Source: Emticicia sp. BO119
GTDB lineage: Bacteria > Bacteroidota > Bacteroidia > Cytophagales > Spirosomataceae
Assembly: GCF_013912375.1 (NCBI RefSeq)
Contig: NZ_JACETV010000004.1
Coordinates: 434,001 to 498,000, forward strand
Direction of reading: 5' to 3'
Length of the DNA: 64,000 nucleotides
Shown here: positions 63,039 through 64,000 of the stretch, one piece after another
Numbering within the stretch: the stretch's first letter is position 1
Layout: each line of letters opens with the position of its first letter
Notes under the pieces: model-generated
Seen by the model: the letters and a program-made list of their open reading frames with translations, nothing else
The model's database searches: none
Told to the model about the DNA's origin: nothing
Made by a program: the position numbers and the translations under genes

Positions 63039-63070
63039 AGCCCCTCTCTCATGAGGGGCTTTCTTTTTAT
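63039..63070 (+). terminator. Intrinsic terminator of tsf
   Basis: AGCCCCTC and GAGGGGCT form a perfect 8-bp stem with a 6-base loop, then TTCTTTTTAT. The convergent barrel gene ends at 63067, inside the T-rich tail. Confidence 0.88.
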
Positions 63071-63756
63071 TCGCGATACCCGATTGGGAATGAAAAACCT
63101 GCCGAAACACCTACCGTCCGATTACGAACAGGCAATTCTAATAAAGAAATATCTAATACTCTTGAAAACCCATGTTGGTAGCGGCCTTCAATGAATATAT
63201 TCCCATTACCAACTGGAACTTCAAAACCCAAAGCTCCAACGCCACTTAGTTCAAAACGATGGAAGTAATCTGTGCCGATAGATGGTTTTAGTGGAAAAAG
63301 ACCAAGTACCCGAATGATTGCTTTAGCATCGGTCATATACCCGACAGACGGACCAATAATTAAATACCCATGCGGTAGCGAAGGGTCGCCTAATTTAAGT
63401 TTAGCTAAAACAGGTAGTTCGATATAATTGGTTTTAAAGGCTAAGGTTCCGCCGATAGGAATATCTACTCCCAGAAATTCTGTCCCACTCATATTTAGCG
63501 ATTCTTTCACCAGAAAACCTTTCTGGGTATAGGCAAATTCAGGTCTGATAGAAAACTGTTCAGTAATCGGAAATTCAGCAAAAAACGCGGCTCCGCCTGA
63601 AGGCATGAGCCTGAAAGTAGGCGTAATGTTTTCGATTAAGTCGAATTTAGTCATGGTCGACCAGTTAGCTCCGCCTCGTGCACCTATCTGTATAGTTTGG
63701 CCGAATGATAAGTGAGCAATTAGCAACAATGCAAGTGTTTTGAAAATGGTTCTCAT
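63067..63756 (-). CDS. PorT-like outer-membrane beta-barrel protein
   Basis: A 229-aa protein with a signal peptide (LIAHLSFGQ) and the usual start of Bacteroidota outer-membrane barrels: IQIGARGGANWSTM, then FAEFPITEQFSIRPEFAYTQKGF, YIELPVLAKLKLG, GYLIIGPSVGYM, and IFIEGRYQHGFSR before a final strand. It fits the outer_membrane beta-barrel (PorT-like) group. Monocistronic. Function unknown. Confidence 0.85.
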   Translation of the reverse strand: MRTIFKTLALLLIAHLSFGQTIQIGARGGANWSTMTKFDLIENITPTFRLMPSGGAAFFAEFPITEQFSIRPEFAYTQKGFLVKESLNMSGTEFLGVDIPIGGTLAFKTNYIELPVLAKLKLGDPSLPHGYLIIGPSVGYMTDAKAIIRVLGLFPLKPSIGTDYFHRFELSGVGALGFEVPVGNGNIFIEGRYQHGFSRVLDISLLELPVRNRTVGVSAGFSFPIGYRE

Positions 63757-63900
63757 TTTTAATTCAGGTTTTATAAATTTGTGTAAAAAATGAGTATTGG
63801 TCTTGCAATAGGCAGATATTTTTAAATGAAAATAATGATTGTGTAAGCAAGATGTCGTTTAGACTGGCAGCGTTGCAGAATTGTTGTTAACGAAAAGTTA

Positions 63901-64000
63901 ATGAAATTACCGGAAGCATTTTCGCTGCAAATGCAGCACATTTTAGGAGAAGAATACCGGGCTTTTGTAGAAAGTCTGGCCGAACCGACACCTGTTACTA
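63901..64000 (+). CDS. N-terminus of a NOL1/NOP2/Sun-type rRNA m5C methyltransferase (3' end outside window)
   Basis: An ATG at 63901 opens a frame to the window edge (33 codons), beginning MKLPEAFSLQMQHILGEEYR then AFVESLAEPTPVT. This matches the N-terminal start of RsmF-like cytosine-C5 rRNA methyltransferases (LP..F...M...LGEEY..F..SL..P). It follows the PorT-like gene divergently after 145 bp. The catalytic domain is outside the window, so the call rests on the N-terminus alone. Confidence 0.65.
   Translation, partial: MKLPEAFSLQMQHILGEEYRAFVESLAEPTPVT

Noticed and set aside
1-64000. tRNA, rRNA, CRISPR array, phage or integrase genes
   Set aside because: No cloverleaf-like or T-loop sequence was recognised in gaps by eye, there are no regularly spaced repeats, and no recombinase or phage protein occurs among the open frames. 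A dedicated tRNA scan was not possible.

Overview
The window looks like chromosomal DNA of a Bacteroidota bacterium, probably order Cytophagales; I cannot fix the genus. Evidence: AT-rich sequence, three SusC/SusD outer-membrane pairs, many Sec and lipoprotein signals, a PorT-like barrel, TPR histidine kinases, a C-terminal 3-coathanger stack domain on a secreted protease, and promoters of the phylum type (TTG near -33, TAnnTTTG near -7) with little Shine-Dalgarno signal. No tRNA, rRNA, CRISPR array, integrase or transposase gene was seen.

Layout. 1-6 kb: the 3' part of a secreted subtilase, a convergent NarL-type two-component pair, and an exported aspartic protease with a PDZ domain. 6-14 kb: a complete tryptophan operon on the minus strand. 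It starts with a promoter, a leader peptide with three tandem Trp codons and an attenuator hairpin. Then come a small PH-like membrane protein gene broken by one extra base, trpE, trpG, trpD, trpC, trpF, trpB, an exported Dabb-domain gene and trpA. 14-19 kb: a Gfo/Idh/MocA oxidoreductase operon, a small membrane protein and a GH32 fructan hydrolase. 19-26 kb: nrnA with two FKBP lipoprotein isomerases, a divergent rocD/Lrp pair and a cysteine desulfurase. 26-41 kb: three SusC/SusD pairs, all on the minus strand, with no linked enzyme or regulator. 41-48 kb: an SDR enzyme, rlmN, a DoxX protein, a beta/gamma-crystallin-like secreted protein and a HisKA_2 kinase/LytTR regulator pair. 48-56 kb: a YdeI/Tat-exported cupin/esterase cluster, a GtrA protein, a gluconokinase plus 6-phosphogluconate dehydrogenase pair, a NagX-like membrane acyltransferase and a DUF1080 protein. 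56-64 kb: a barrel protein, two TPR membrane proteins, a YidD homologue with a signal peptide, LolA-like and lipoprotein genes, tsf, a PorT-like barrel and the start of an rRNA m5C methyltransferase.

The signals most worth follow-up are the trp leader attenuator (13885-14048), the one-base frameshift in the first gene of that operon, the exported YidD/TPR cluster with its embedded 174-bp palindromic element (58930-59103), and a REP-like palindrome (12013-12039, 51114-51140, 51193-51213), two copies of which sit directly on stop codons.
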